A program made the translations under genes and the position numbers. From NCBI GenBank assembly GCA_024760905.1, contig CM045729.1, forward strand, positions 60,473,080 through 60,537,079: a stretch of DNA of 64,000 bases, in the 5' to 3' direction. Below are positions 31,565 through 42,251 of this stretch, in pieces. Origin of the DNA: Plotosus lineatus (taxonomy: Eukaryota > Chordata > Actinopteri > Siluriformes > Plotosidae). The stretch's first letter is position 1. Every line of letters begins with the position of its first letter. The notes under the pieces are model-generated. The model saw nothing but the letters and a program-made list of their open reading frames with translations, searched no databases and had not been told where the DNA came from.

Positions 31565-32728
31565 TCAGTAGGTTAGTGTGAAGTTATATTTTCCTAAGTA
31601 GACCGACCAGCATGCCTGACGGGAGTTAAACCTCTTGGCCGTATGGCGGTAAGATAGGTTTTTATGGTCGGTCCAGACCATGAAGGGGTGGGCTGCCCCT
31701 TCCAGCCAGTGCCTCCACTCCTGGAGCGCAAAGACCACTGCCGGCAGCTCACGATTCCCAACATCATAGTTCTGCTCCGCTGGGGACAAATGATGGGAGA
31801 AGAAGGCACACGGTGTAGCTTCTGGTCTGTGGGAGACCGTTGGGAGAGGACCGCCCCCACCCCCGAGTCTGAGGCGTCATCTTCCACCACGAACTGCATC
31901 GAGGGTCTGGGTGGATCACTACAGGCGCATTGACAAATTTAGCCTTCAGCCTGTCAAACGCCGCTTGGGTACTTGAGGACCACTGGAACAGTGTTTTGGG
32001 TGATGTCAACTGTGTGAGGGGGGCTGCTAGGCGGCTGTAGTCTCGCACAAACTGGCGATAGAAGTTTGCGAACCCCAGGAACCTCTGCAGCTGTTTCCGC
32101 ATCCCTGGAGTCGACCACTCCGCCACTGCCTTCACCGTCGCCTTCATCGGGTCTTATCTGGCCCATCTCCATGATGAACCCCAGGAAAGAGACTGAAGGG
32201 ACATGAAATTCGCAGTTCTCTGCTCTGACGTACAATTTGTTCCCTTGGAGCCTCTTTAACACCATCCTCACATGACGGAGATGCTCATCATAGTCTTTAG
32301 AGAAGATCAGGATGTTGTCTAGGTACATGAATACAAAGCAGTTCAGCATGTCCCTAAGTACATCGTTAACCAGGGCTTGGAAAACCGCCGGGGCATTGGT
32401 TAGTCCTAATGGCATGACCAAGTATTCGAAGTGCCCCATGGGCGTGTTGAAAGCCGTCTTCCACTCCCTCCCGAATCCATACTAAGTGGTAGGCATTTCT
32501 CAGCTCCAGCTTGGAAAAGACGGTTGCATCATGGAGAGCAGGGAAGGCTGAACCTATTAGAGGGAGATGGTACTTATTCTTTATTGTGATATGGTTCAGG
32601 CCCGTGTAATCAATGCAAGGTCTCAGGGTTTTGTCTTTCTTTTCTACGAAGAAGACCCCAGTGCCTACCGGGGATGATGAGGGCCGAATGAGACCTGCAG
32701 TAAGCGAGTCATTAATATATGCTTCCAT
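31565..32728 (-). pseudogene. Gypsy reverse transcriptase and RNase H, catalytic residues altered
   Basis: From the high coordinate: [20 protein letters not shown], then the first catalytic motif reads [13 protein letters not shown], where the family has LDLR, so Asp is replaced by Glu. [19 protein letters not shown] follows. The second catalytic motif reads [14 protein letters not shown], where the family has YLDD, so the last Asp is replaced by Asn. Then [19 protein letters not shown] and the RNase H start [19 protein letters not shown] and [20 protein letters not shown]. Frame changes occur near 32440, 32100 and 31880. It would be inactive even with the frames ignored. Confidence 0.95.
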
Positions 32729-33151
32729 GGCATCTTTCCCCGGCTTTGAGAGGTTGCACAGTCACTGAAAAGGGAGCGTGGAGCCTGGGAGTAGGTCGAT
32801 GGCGTAGTCATACAAGCGAGCCCGGTCCTTGCTGAAGACCTCTTTCAGGTCATGGTACTCTTTCGTCACGCCGGCTAAGTCCAGATCCTCCAGGTCGACT
32901 GAGGTTTGTGAAGCTTGGGAGGGTAGGGCCGCCATTAATCAGTGTTGCAGACAGTAGTCACTCCAGCTGCATATGGTGCGTATGGTGAAGGTGCGCCAGT
33001 CGATGTGGGGCTTGTGGGTCTGCAACCACGGCCACCCCAGCACCAGGGGAGAGAGAGGGGCAGAGAGAACAAACAGCTCCAACATTTCCTGATGGTTCCC
33101 GGACAGACTGAGCTTAACTGGCTTGGTCTTATGCGTGACGCGAGCTATGAG

Positions 33152-33757
33152 TCATTCATCAATGGCCACTACCTCCTTGGGGGTTTTGAGTTCATATACA
33201 GGAAGGTCGTGGAGCTCGACCATCCCCGGATCGATGAAGTTAGTGTCAGCACCTGAGTCAATGAATACGTCCACAACATAGGAGTGTTGTGCGGAGTACA
33301 GCGTACCTTGAACTTGCAGGCGCTTCCCGGGTGTCGTGGAGGATCCTCTCGCTGCCCCTCTCCTAGCTGTCGGACCCTGTCGTGTGGGGCACTGGGCGAG
33401 GTAATGGCCCTTCTCGGCGTAGTAGATGCAGAGACTGTTGGTCCGTCGCCGATGCTTCTCGTCCGCCATCCGCCTGGTGCGGCTCACCTGCATGGGCTCT
33501 TGACCATCATCCTCCCTCAGAGGAGGAAATGGTGAGGAGGTTCGAGGTGGGGCCTCCTTGGGCCTCGCGGAGGCGCTCAAGGATGGGTAGACAAGACTGG
33601 TCCGCTCCTCTCGGGATGTATCCCTCTCTCTCAGCCAGTTGTCCAGCCGGGTAGACAAGGCAATAAAATCCTCAAGAGCGGCCGTCTCATCTCGTACCGC
33701 GAGCTCATCTTTCAGCCTTTCATTTAGACCCCACAGGAAAGCACCCCCCCACCCCAC
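33152..33757 (-). pseudogene. Gypsy gag C-terminus, zinc knuckle and protease
   Basis: The 201-codon frame begins inside gag (FLWGLNERLKDELAVRDET), then a knuckle CIYYAEKGHYLAQC, where the C-x2-C-x4-H-x4-C consensus needs Cys at the fourth position and Tyr is present. The aspartic protease motif VDVFIDSGADTNFIDPGMV is intact. The frame ends at a stop after AIDE. The start ATG is internal, because the upstream gag is in another frame. Confidence 0.93.
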
Positions 33758-33987
33758 CCCCGGATCCCAGGGTCGTTCCAGCCGCTTTCTATGGCGAGAA
33801 TCCGGAATTGGATGGCATACTCTGCTACTGATTTCGAGCCTTGCCGGATTCGTAGGAGCTAGGAGCTTGCCTCCTTTCCTTTCGCCAGACGATCGAAAAC
33901 CTTTTTCATTTCTCGAACAAACTGGTCAAAATGGGAGCATAATTCCAGGGTATGGGTGGCAACCGCTAGCGCTCAGGACGAGGCTTG

Positions 33988-34398
33988 CTACATGAGTAGG
34001 CTCATAATGAAAACGGTTTTAGCTTGATCGGTGGAGTATGTGAGCAGCTGCTGGCTGAAGATGAGCGAACATTGATGGAGAAATTGTGCGTAGGAGCCGA
34101 TCGTGCCCGAGTACCTGGCTAGTGTGGGAATGAGTGGTTCTCGGTGTGCGGGGAGTATAGCTGGTGCTGTTGCTGCTGCTGAAGTGGAGAGTGAAGCATG
34201 AGTGGGCGGGGTCGTGGCAGCGAGTTGGGTGGCAAGTTGGGTGGCGATGGCGTCCATCCTTCCGCCAAGCTGTACCATGCTGGTGGTTATCCGCTGGAGA
34301 GTGTCCATCAGTTGGTGCAAGGTAGAGTCGTGTGGTCCCAACAGGACTCCCTGGTCAGATAAGGCATGCCGGAGCTGAGCAGTCTCCGCTGGGTCCAT
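33988..34398 (-). pseudogene. Gypsy gag N-terminus
   Basis: It starts MDPAETAQLRHALSDQGVLL, 20 bp inside the 5' LTR edge, the normal gag start of fish sushi-like elements. It continues with HQLMDTLQRITTSMVQLGG, REPLIPTLARYSGTIG and FLHQCSLIFSQQLLTYS, and stops after FIMSLLM. The remaining gag (matrix/capsid-like middle) is out of frame up to 33757. Confidence 0.92.
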
Positions 34399-34417
34399 GT
34401 TTCAGGGCAGAAGATTC

Positions 34418-34676
34418 TGTTGTGCCTGGAGTATATGCGTCAGACCCAAAGGTGCAGGAGACCATAAGTAGATTCAACGATTTTATTTTGCACTTGGAAC
34501 TCTAAATCTTCTGATGTCGGAGGGAAGCGTGCCGCTCCTATTTATAGCTCGCTGATTGCTGAATGGAAACAGGTGCGCTCTCTGGACCTCGCCTGCAGGT
34601 AACAGCCACGCCCCTCGCCAGCGCCTGCAATGAATGAAGAGAGAGTTAACGCCGCCAGCCAGCACAGACCATAACA
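34418..34676 (-). repeat. Gypsy 5' LTR, 259 bp
   Basis: It matches the other LTR but lacks about 90 bp after aactctaaatc, and has a small insertion (gctgaat) near ctgattg. A shared atc at the ends of the missing segment suggests a microhomology deletion. The TATA-like agctataaatag is retained. Confidence 0.95.
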
Positions 34677-34681
34677 GACAT

Positions 34682-35158
34682 GCTGGTGTATTTCAAAGCA
34701 TAATTCTCAGTGTAATCAATGTGAACCATCACATTATTCTAGATTTTAATTTCCTTCCAAACTGGTGCTTGATGTTATAAATGTCTCTTGGGATGTTTTG
34801 AAAGATGGCCTTAAATGAGTTCCATTTGTTTTGTAATGATGGTACTGCTGTTCTCAAGAAATTAATTCATCATTTTCTTCTGCTAAGTGGACCCAACTTA
34901 GTTTTTCAATGGGGTACATTTTGTGACCCACTCCTCCTGTAGAATGATGCTTCCTTTCATTGAATGATCCATTGTTGTGTCAAATCTCTTATACCTGTAA
35001 TGTCCTGAATCTGCAGGACATATTTCCCATTTATCAGATGCTCTTATCCAGAGAAACTTAATGAAGTGCTTTAAAGTCACAATATGAATATATTCTTGTA
35101 CTGTTTTTTAGGACACTGACTAAGTGCACCATCAGTCAAACTCAGTGGGTAGTAGTCT

Positions 35159-35194
<36 letters not shown>

Positions 35195-35210
35195 TGTTTG
35201 TGAAGCATAG
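34682..35210. other. Mostly unassigned; SINE tail fragment and (GT)n
   Basis: The segment 35020-35085 contains catttatcagatgctcttat and ccagagaaactta, an inverted, diverged copy of the aagtcgctctggataag SINE tail. Poly(T) and GT repeats lie at about 35158-35199. The remainder is unassigned. Confidence 0.5.
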
Positions 35211-35224
35211 TGCTAATCTAAGTA

Positions 35225-35590
35225 CTGCCAAAAAATAGGTTTTCAGCCACCCTCTTGAAAAAAGTGACTCCGCTGTCTGCACATTCAGAGGAAATTAATT
35301 CCTCCACCTTGGAGTCAGAACAGAAAAGAGTGTCTGATGCATTTTTTCTTTGTCACTTGGTTGACGAAGGGCATAATCTAGCTGTGATACAGGATCTGAG
35401 AGAACGTAGTGCAGTGCAGTGTGTGACAAGTGCTTTGAGGTAAGAGGGTGCAGGTCCATTATTGGGTTTATCGGCAAGCATTAATGTTTTAAATCTAATG
35501 TGAGCAGCTACACTACGCCAATGGAGAGATGGTAGCAGTGAAGTTGTGTGGAAAAATTTGGGAAAGTTGAAAACAAGCCATGCAGCTTCA
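35225..35590 (-). pseudogene. L2-clade LINE C-terminal coding remnant
   Basis: Minus-strand translation in two frames gives LTSKHLSHTALHYVLSDP and DKEKMHQTLFSVLTPRWRNE, and LRSCITARLCP. These correspond to the region after the reverse transcriptase in fish L2 proteins (the LRS..ARL and SVL.P.WWNELP region). Stops and shifts are frequent. Confidence 0.6.
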
Positions 35591-36059
35591 TTCTAGATCA
35601 GGGGTTGGCAACCCATGGCTCCAGAGCCGCATGCAGCTCTGTGGCTTTTCAAAATAATGTTGTTCTTTATGGTGGCCGACGGGTGCACCACAAACATCAT
35701 CTTCAAAAACCACTGCATCAAACTGCAAAAAAAGGCCACTTATTTACTCACATCAGAAGCACCCCAGGGGTAGAGAGTTAAACCAGCTTTCACCTGAATG
35801 ATGGGATAATCTGCCTAAGGCAGAGTCCTGCAACAGTCGGGTACCCACAGGTACCCAGTGGGTATCCTTCCAAAAATGCTCTCTTAGGGTTGAAAACTAC
35901 GTAGATGAAAATTAACACTCACGGGTGTGGGCGGATATTTATTTGGTGTGGGCAGGGTGATTTTGTGAGTTTGTTCTTGTGGCTACCTATTGTTATATTA
36001 ATCAGCTACATTGAGAGTCTCAGTGTTTTTGATCTGCTGTGTTGGTGGATTTCTAAATT

Positions 36060-36240
36060 ATTGTGCTCATGGCAAGGAGTGTTCTCACCATCAGCAGCGC
36101 GGCAAGCGAGAGATTTTTTTCCGCCACTTGGGTTAGTAATCCAGGAACGTAAATCACAGCTGAAGTAAGAGGCGGTGAATGAGATTTGTTTATACACAGA
36201 AATCACCAAATTAAATAACTCTCCTCCCAGTGACAAAATA
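36060..36240 (+). pseudogene. hAT transposase C-terminal (dimerisation) remnant
   Basis: Plus-strand frames read CSWQGVFSPSAARQARDFF and GLVIQERKSQLK, then VNEICLY in another frame. This fits the hAT family C-terminal motif in which SER-F-S-A-G is followed by a K/R-rich helix. Old and frameshifted. Confidence 0.5.
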
Positions 36241-36559
36241 AAAGACTGGGTGTGGTTCAGTCTCCACTCTGAGAATGGATCGGTCAGTGCATTAAGCATT
36301 AATATTATTTAAAAGAATGTTGAGCAGGCTCCTTCTTAAAATAAGTCTTCATATACTTTTCTGTGTTGCTGTCATTTTTGTAAATTAAAACTATGACAAA
36401 ACATCATTAATATAATGGATAAAGAAAAGAAGATCCCATGAATGGTGTGATGGTGAGGTTGGCTACCCAACCCATTAACACATCTGGCTGCACCCCGTCC
36501 CACACTTTGTGGGACAGATATTCTTTTTCTTTATAAAAATACAAAAAAGACTGGAACAC

Positions 36560-36614
36560 ATTCATTCATTTTCTGAACCACTTAATCCTAATTAGGGTCG
36601 CGGGAAGTCTGGCG
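36560..36614 (-). repeat. L2-type tail fragment
   Basis: The plus strand acattcattcattttctgaa, ccacttaatcctaattaggg, tcgcgggaagtctgg is the inverted L2-type 3' tail as found in the SINEs. Confidence 0.75.
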
Positions 36615-37124
36615 ATTTTTTTTAATCTAAATGTTTTTGTTGCAAGCAGAATTGTAATTTAATTGTCTCTGCAGTTGTGTAAATCAATGCAACACATTGT
36701 TGTTTTATATTAACATGAAGGAAAAAGGGGAAAACATTATATGCAGTGTTATTTGATTTTAAATGAAAAAAAAAGGATTTGTGGCTCCCAGTGTTTTCTT
36801 TAATGTGGAAAACGGACCCAAATGGCTCTTTAAATGGCAAAGGTCGCTGACCCCTGTCCTAGATCAATTGATGAGGTCAAATAGTGTTCAAATTTAGACC
36901 TGCCACAAGTGAATTGCTACAGTCTAGTCTTGAGATGACAAAGAACTGAAGACGTATTGGAGTGTCCTTAGTGGAAAAAATGGATGAATCCTTCAGATAT
37001 TAAAGAGGATAAATTGACATGATTTAAAAATATTTGTGATATGAGAAGAGAAGGACAGGTAATTGTCTATGGTTACTTCAAGGTTTTATGCAGTGTGTGA
37101 AGGACTGATCACAGAGTTGCCCAA

Positions 37125-39839
37125 CAGTGATAATTTTACAATTCATACTCTGCAAGTCCATGGGACTCCCTTGTCAAAAAAGTGTGAGTCCCATGATGCA
37201 TGCAATATGTCGTGAAACATAATCTGAAAAAATTCTTTATCAAAACTGAAAGTGCATATGACAACAATAACCATAATTTACATTTAACGCCTTTATTTCA
37301 CAATTGACAAAGTGTACTCCATGCATGTTGACAGTTGTATGTATTAAATTGAAAAAAAATATATGAAAAGTTCATAGATACACATATAAAATATAAAGGT
37401 AAGTTAATCTTTGAGTTCATACAGTCTCCTCTGTTTGGTTTCCTTCCAAACATTCAGTGCTTTTTCAAAATCTACACTTGCTGCCAACTGCACAGTCATA
37501 AGTTTGTGTTGTGTTTGGTCTTGCAGCCTGTTTCTTTTTTTTGTGAGGATTTTGTTTTGTGTTGAGAATCCCCTCTCACATCCTGCTGTGTGCACTGCTG
37601 ATGTCAAGGCAAGTTGTGCTAATCTGATCAGATTTGGAAACTCTGCCTTATGATACTGGTTGATCAGGCCCCATAGATGGCTCAGCTTGTCTCTTGGGTA
37701 TCTTTCTGCAAGAACCACCTTCTTCAATAGTCTCCACTCTTTCTTTGTTGCTGCTGGTGAGATGATTGCTTCAGATATCTTTGACTTACTGCTGTCATCA
37801 TCCTCCACCCATGATGAAGTCTTTGAAGAGCCAAAATGTGTGCACAGCATTTCAATTTCATCTTTGCCATATTCTTCAACATCTTTGGTTTGGAAGAAAG
37901 ACAGTGGTCTCATCCCCAGAACAGAGAAGGCATGGAGGATACTATCTTGAGGGAAGCGCTTTTTAATGTTTCCAATCACTTCGTCAATAAAGTCATTGAT
38001 GGTTTTGTTCAGTGTGAATGGTGATTTGGAGAGATTGTGATATTCTTTGAACACACCATCCACCATATCTTCTTTCAGCTTCATTAGGTGTGGACTTTCC
38101 ATCTCCTTGATTTGTTGCAGGTCACTGATGCACTGTTCCAGTTTCACCCCAACTAGCGCTACATCTATGTTCTCTGTCTGGAAAAACTGAGAAAGAGCAG
38201 TAATGGGTGCCATAGCATCCATCATAACATAAGTCAGTGCAACAAATTTCTCTGTTGCAATTTTCTTCTTCTAAGTCCTTCAGCCTTTGGATCCTTTGTG
38301 TAGTCAATATCCCTGAAATAAATCAGCAAACTCTCAAGAGTCCTATAGACTGATGTGAGAGCATTAAAGTAGCTCAACCATCTAACAGAATGTACTTCCT
38401 TGATCTTGAGCACAGGATCATCAATGATCATTTGGATGACCTGCAAGGATGATTGTCTTTTACTGCTTCCTTTGAAATAGTAGAAGAGATCTGTCAGTGT
38501 TTCTTGGTGTTTTTAATGCCGGGATATTTTCAGCAGCTTGAGAGGTGCAGAGAGCAATTTTATGTGCGATGCAGTGTACGTTGATCATGTGGGGGCTATC
38601 TCTCTTCAGGATTGCAGCAACGCCATTTTTGTGGCCAGTCATGACTGATGCACCATCGCTCCCAAAGCTCATAACCTTATCCATTGGAACATTTCTTGCC
38701 GCAAGTTCTTTCTTTATGGATGTGGCAATTCCTTTTCCAGTTGAATCTGTACATTCCACATTTGAGATGTAGTGAGTGGAAGGTTGCATGGCATCGTCGA
38801 GGATTTGTGCATACAGAACGAGACGTTTGGTATTTGATGAGTCTGTAGATTCATCTGCTAGAATAGTCATCACAGGGGAATTTTGTAATAGCATTTGTTT
38901 TTCATCCTCGATTACTTTAGCTATGCTATCCAACAAATCATGGGCAGTGAAATAAGAGTCGTAGTTCAGTTTGTATTTCTTCAAAATATCCAGGTCAGAA
39001 ACACCAAGTTCATGCATTAAGTGAATCATGCTGCTGAATTTACTGAATGGCAAATCCTCCACAGACATCCAGTGAATAATTTTTAACAACGCAGTAACGA
39101 CTTTATCTTTCATTTCCGACGCCTTGTACTCGATTTTTCTCTTGTTATTGCGTAATGTAGGAATTTCCAGCGCGAGTTTATGTCCTGGGATCTGCACGTG
39201 TCTATCCAGGGTGCTTTTTTGGAAATTTGTGCATTTTGCTGCTTGAATTAACTTGTTTGTTGTCCGTGCATGCCGAAGAATACATAAAATCTCCTTCCTC
39301 GTCGTATCGCAACCACGCGAACAATCCCAGCCAATGCTTCTGAAATGTCCGAATTTTACTACGTTTCACTTCAGGTTCGTCCGTTTTATCCGAAGCCTTT
39401 CGCTTGTTATTTACACTGCTTTTGACAGAGAAAAAACTATCCAGGTTTTGTTGCTTTTTCTGAGACATAACTTTGGAATATTCGGCCTTATTATACTTAT
39501 TAAATTTAATACTTTTTTATACTTATTTAATTAATACTTATTAAATCGTCTGCTTACCACGAGGTGAAGGGCGCTCTCGTCTCGCGAGAAAAATTTCGTC
39601 TGCGATCAGCCAGTCTCGTCACGCGAGGTTTAGTCGCGATATCAAAACAAAGATGGCGACGATTGTCAAGCGCAGCGAACGGCGATGTTTATGTTATTAA
39701 TAATTTGTCTGCCGTGTAAATTTTTTTGCCATCGGGAGAAAATTGCTTGCGTCCCAAAAACGCACATTGTTTGAAACTGTGCGTCTGGAGGAAAAATCGT
39801 GCGTCTAGGACGCCGGACGCAAAGGTAACGAGATGACTG
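37125..39839 (-). mobile_element. hAT transposon, 2.7 kb, with decayed transposase
   Basis: The left end CAGTGATAATTTTACAA and the right end read inward, CAGTCATCTCGTTACC, are weakly similar. The hexamer gcccaa is present directly outside both ends, probably part of an 8-bp duplication. The interior encodes most of a hAT transposase on the minus strand. The 5' non-coding part (39470-39839) is CpG-rich with cgcgag-type repeats and contains an aaagatggcg motif near 39645. It interrupts the L2-clade LINE. Confidence 0.8.
37404..39468 (-). pseudogene. hAT transposase, DUF4371/ZNF862-like, frameshifted
   Basis: The N-terminus (39468-39202) is MSQKKQQNLDSFFSVKSS, basic, followed by a degraded zinc-finger region (SACTDNKQ). 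The central RNase H-like part (39197-38460) has YDSYFTAHDLLDSIAKVI, VMTILADESTDSSNTKRLVL, GSDGASVMTGHKNGVAAIL and INVHCIAHKIALCTSQAAE. Next comes EVHSVRWLSYFNALTSVYRT (38446-38234). The C-terminal part (38225-37404, 273 codons open) ends with AVHTAGCERGFSTQNKILTK and KRNRLQDQTQHKLMTV, the hATC dimerisation region. Frames change near 39200, 38460 and 38230. The long surviving stretches suggest moderate age. Confidence 0.9.
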
Positions 39840-40469
39840 GCCCAAGGAAATTGCCAGATCTTGATGTGGGTATTAGTCAGCTGAGATGAACAGCAATTTA
39901 TTCTTTTTGAATTTAAGTTTCAACTGGTGGGCTGCCATCCATGAGAAGAAACTTTCCAGACATGCAGAGATCCAGGCAGAAACATTGGTGTCTGAGTGAG
40001 GAAAAGAGAGAACAAGTTGAGTGTCATCTGTATAGCAGTGGAATGATAACCCTTGGGGGGTGGGGGGTATGACCTTACCAAGGGACCTATAAAGAGAGAA
40101 CAAAAGTGGACCAAGAACTGAGCCCTGAGGAACAACAGTGGAAAGTTAATGTGGGGAAGATATGTATCCATTCCACGTAACCTGATATGAATGACCTTCC
40201 AGGTAGGAAGCAACCCATTGCCATGCTGAATCAAAAATTCCTAGATGCCTGGAGATGGACAAAAGATTCCTGTGGTTGACTATGTCAAATGCTGCTGAAA
40301 GGGTGAGGATAATGAGAACTGATGACATCTTGGCTGATCTTGCAGCATGCAGCTTCTCTGTGACAGCCAAGAGTGCAGTCTCTGTGGGATGTGCAACTTT
40401 GAAACCAGATTGATTAGGGTCAAGGAGGTTTAGGTACACTGAAACATAGATCTGAATGGATCCATTCAA
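39840..40469 (-). pseudogene. L2-clade LINE reverse transcriptase fragment
   Basis: Minus-strand frames read PNQSGFKVAHPTETALLAV, ILTLSAAFDIVNHRNLLSI (first catalytic motif) and WVASYLEGHSYQVTW, then [28 protein letters not shown] (catalytic YTDD) and [19 protein letters not shown]. One frame change lies near 40110. The motifs are those of the fish L2 clade. Confidence 0.85.
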
Positions 40470-40899
40470 TTAGCCAGCACAATGTGGCATTTGAAAAAGT
40501 CAAACAGATCCTTACACTTGCTCACATTTTCCTGATTCCAACACATCAAAATTAACAAAATATTCATGTAAACAAAACAAAAACTAGAGTTTTTTCTGAC
40601 ATTCGAAATAAATATGGATTAGGTTAGATGGGTCCTCTAATTTTTCCATCGGTGTGAATGTGAGAATAGTAATTTGTCTCCCTGTACAAAAAAATGGCAA
40701 CCTGGCATTGGTGAACACAACTATTACCTGTCGTCAGTCTAGAAAATGGTTAAATGGATGGATGGTTCAGAAGAAAACTGCATTTCAGGTGCAGTTTTAG
40801 CCATGACAACTGAAGGTGTGGGCTCTGTCTAACCAATCCTTGGCTACTGACTCTGACTTTAGGGACATGAAATGCCTGAGCTAGTGTTCAAGGTGGATG
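40470..40899. other. No recognisable feature
   Basis: Unassigned DNA between the L2 fragment and the Rex3 fragment. A short gaaaatggttaaatggatgg at about 40741 resembles a LINE tail but cannot be placed. Confidence 0.4.
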
Positions 40900-41975
40900 T
40901 GACAAATGTGCTGCATCCCAAACTGGCTTCAACTCAAAATCTTTGGGAGGACTGTGGGTAAAGTGTGGTGAAGGACTGGAAAAAGACTATTGGTTGGCGT
41001 TGAAAAGGTTCTGGACCATCATTCTATGCCTCAGATGGGGAAGCAGCACTCCATAAACACTGTTTACTATGAAAGTGGGGAGCTGCTCACTTCGACCTGG
41101 GAGGTTGTCTGGAGGTGGAAGAAATACTTTGAGGACCTTCTCAATCCCGCCAACATGCCCTATGTGGAAGAGGAAGACCTTGGGGGGTCTGGGGCTGTCT
41201 ATCACTGGGGCACAGGTCACTGAGGTAGTTAAAAAGCTCCTTGGTGGCTCAGCTCTGGGGGTGTTCAAGATCTTCTCTAAGTATCTCAGGGCTCTGGATG
41301 TTGTAGGACTGTATTGGTTGACACATTGCATGGTCATCAGGGGTCATACAAGTCATAAAAAGGGGGGACCAGAGACTCTGTTCCAACCTTCATGGATTCA
41401 CACTCCTCAGCCTACCCAGTAAAGTTTATTCAGGAGTACTGGAGAGGGAATCCATCTGATGTTTGCACCTTGGATTCAGGAGGATCAAGGTTTTTGTCTC
41501 AGCTGCGGCACTCTGGGCCAGCTCTACACACGCTATCAAATTCTGGTGGGGGCATGGGAGTTTTCCTAACTTGTCCATATGTGCTCTGTGGACTTTGGAG
41601 AAGGCATTTGACCATGTGCATCAGGCTATCTTGGGGTGTGCTCCGGTAATATGGTATACGAACCTGTTGCTACAGGTGGCCCTGTCACTGTAACCAGATT
41701 AAGAGCTTGGTCTACATTGGTAACATGTTGAATTTGTTTCCAGTGGGAGTTGGACTCCACCAGAGCTGTCCATTGTCACTGGTTCTGTTTGTGATATTTA
41801 TCTTTATAATTTGTAGGCACAGCCAAGGCATTGAGGAATTCTGGTTTGGTGGCCATTGGATCTCGTCTCTACTTTTTACAGATTACATTATCCTCTTTGC
41901 TTCAGCTCTTGCTGGAATGATTTGCAATTGAGTGTGAAGGAGCCGGAATGAGAATCAGCACCTCCAAGTCCGATG
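40900..41975 (+). pseudogene. Rex3-like LINE fragment, heavily decayed
   Basis: In order it retains [56 protein letters not shown], then ALWTLEKAFDHVHQAILG (the [11 protein letters not shown] motif region) and LFPVGVGLHQSCPLSLVLF and FWFGGHWISSLLFTDYIILF. At the catalytic box the family reads LLFADDV; here it is LLFTDYI. Frames change often and internal deletions exist. The end, ccaagtccgat, abuts a SINE fragment at 41978. Confidence 0.85.
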
Positions 41976-41977
41976 TA

Positions 41978-42155
41978 TGCAGCCTACTCTTGACGAAAGT
42001 CAATAATGGTTCTTTTACATGCCTCTCAGCCTAGACGAGGAGAGACATGGCTGGCCAGTAGGCTGTACTGGGTGACAGCAGTGACAGCCATTGAAAGTGG
42101 GACTTGAACCCCTGGCTTGGGATCAGTGATCCAGCACCTTACCACCACTGCCCCT
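41978..42155 (-). mobile_element. tRNA-derived SINE fragment (head and middle)
   Basis: On the minus strand the copy starts ggggcagtggtggtaaggtg and keeps gatcactgatcccaag and a B-box-like gggttcaagtcccac, then the middle domain to gactttcgtcaagagtaggc. The tail is missing, so it cannot be assigned to the L2-tail or RTE-tail form. It lies at the broken end of the Rex3 fragment. Confidence 0.8.
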
Positions 42156-42251
42156 GTTAGCATAGGTGATAGCATATTTTTTTAAGTAGCATAATAAGCA
42201 ATCTTTTTAGTTTAACATTTCAACAATTTTAGCCCAGGTATGTGTGTACTG

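Larger units (their letters stand above)
29764..34676 (-). mobile_element. Ty3/gypsy retrotransposon (chromovirus type), complete structure, inactive
   Basis: Two LTRs (29764-30112 and 34418-34676) begin TGTTATGG and end CATAACA or CACAACA on the minus strand. They are flanked by a 5-bp duplication, gacat (29759-29763 and 34677-34681). Between them, in order, are gag, zinc knuckle, protease, reverse transcriptase, RNase H, integrase and a chromodomain, the layout of sushi-like fish chromoviruses. A G-rich polypurine tract (ggcaggggggtac on the minus strand, 30113-30125) adjoins the 3' LTR. There is no envelope gene. Frameshifts, stops, catalytic substitutions, an integrase deletion and a SINE insertion make it inactive. 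Confidence 0.95.
35599..36856 (+). mobile_element. hAT-type element, 1.26 kb, non-autonomous
   Basis: The left end is CAGGGGTTGGCAACCCATGG, and the right end read inward is CAGGGGTCAGCGACCTTTG, a known hAT end style. Flanking 8-bp sequences are ttctagat (35591-35598) and tcctagat (36857-36864), 7/8 identical. It sits within the L2-clade LINE. The interior includes a hAT C-terminal remnant (36060-36240), an end-like cagagtcctgcaacagtcgg at 35822 that may mark another nested hAT, and an L2-type tail fragment at 36560-36614. Confidence 0.75.
35225..40469 (-). mobile_element. L2-clade LINE, split by two hAT insertions
   Basis: Three minus-strand pieces are in correct order: 39840-40469 (reverse transcriptase), 36865-37124 (following part) and 35225-35590 (C-terminal part). 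The two gaps are exactly hAT elements (37125-39839 and 35599-36856). The pieces show the L2 pattern: TLSAAFDIVNHRNLLSI, SYLEGHSYQVTWNG, then FVISRLDCSNSLVAGL, then LFSVLTPRWRNE. It is 5'-truncated near 40469 and does not encode protein. Confidence 0.75.

Noticed and set aside
32942..33995. Plus-strand open frames across the gypsy element
   Set aside because: They are antisense to gag and protease, which carry clear motifs on the minus strand.
37404..38225. 273-codon frame considered as a domesticated ZNF862-like host gene
   Set aside because: The upstream part of the same transposase is frameshifted at three places and end-like sequences bound the unit, so it is a decayed transposon.
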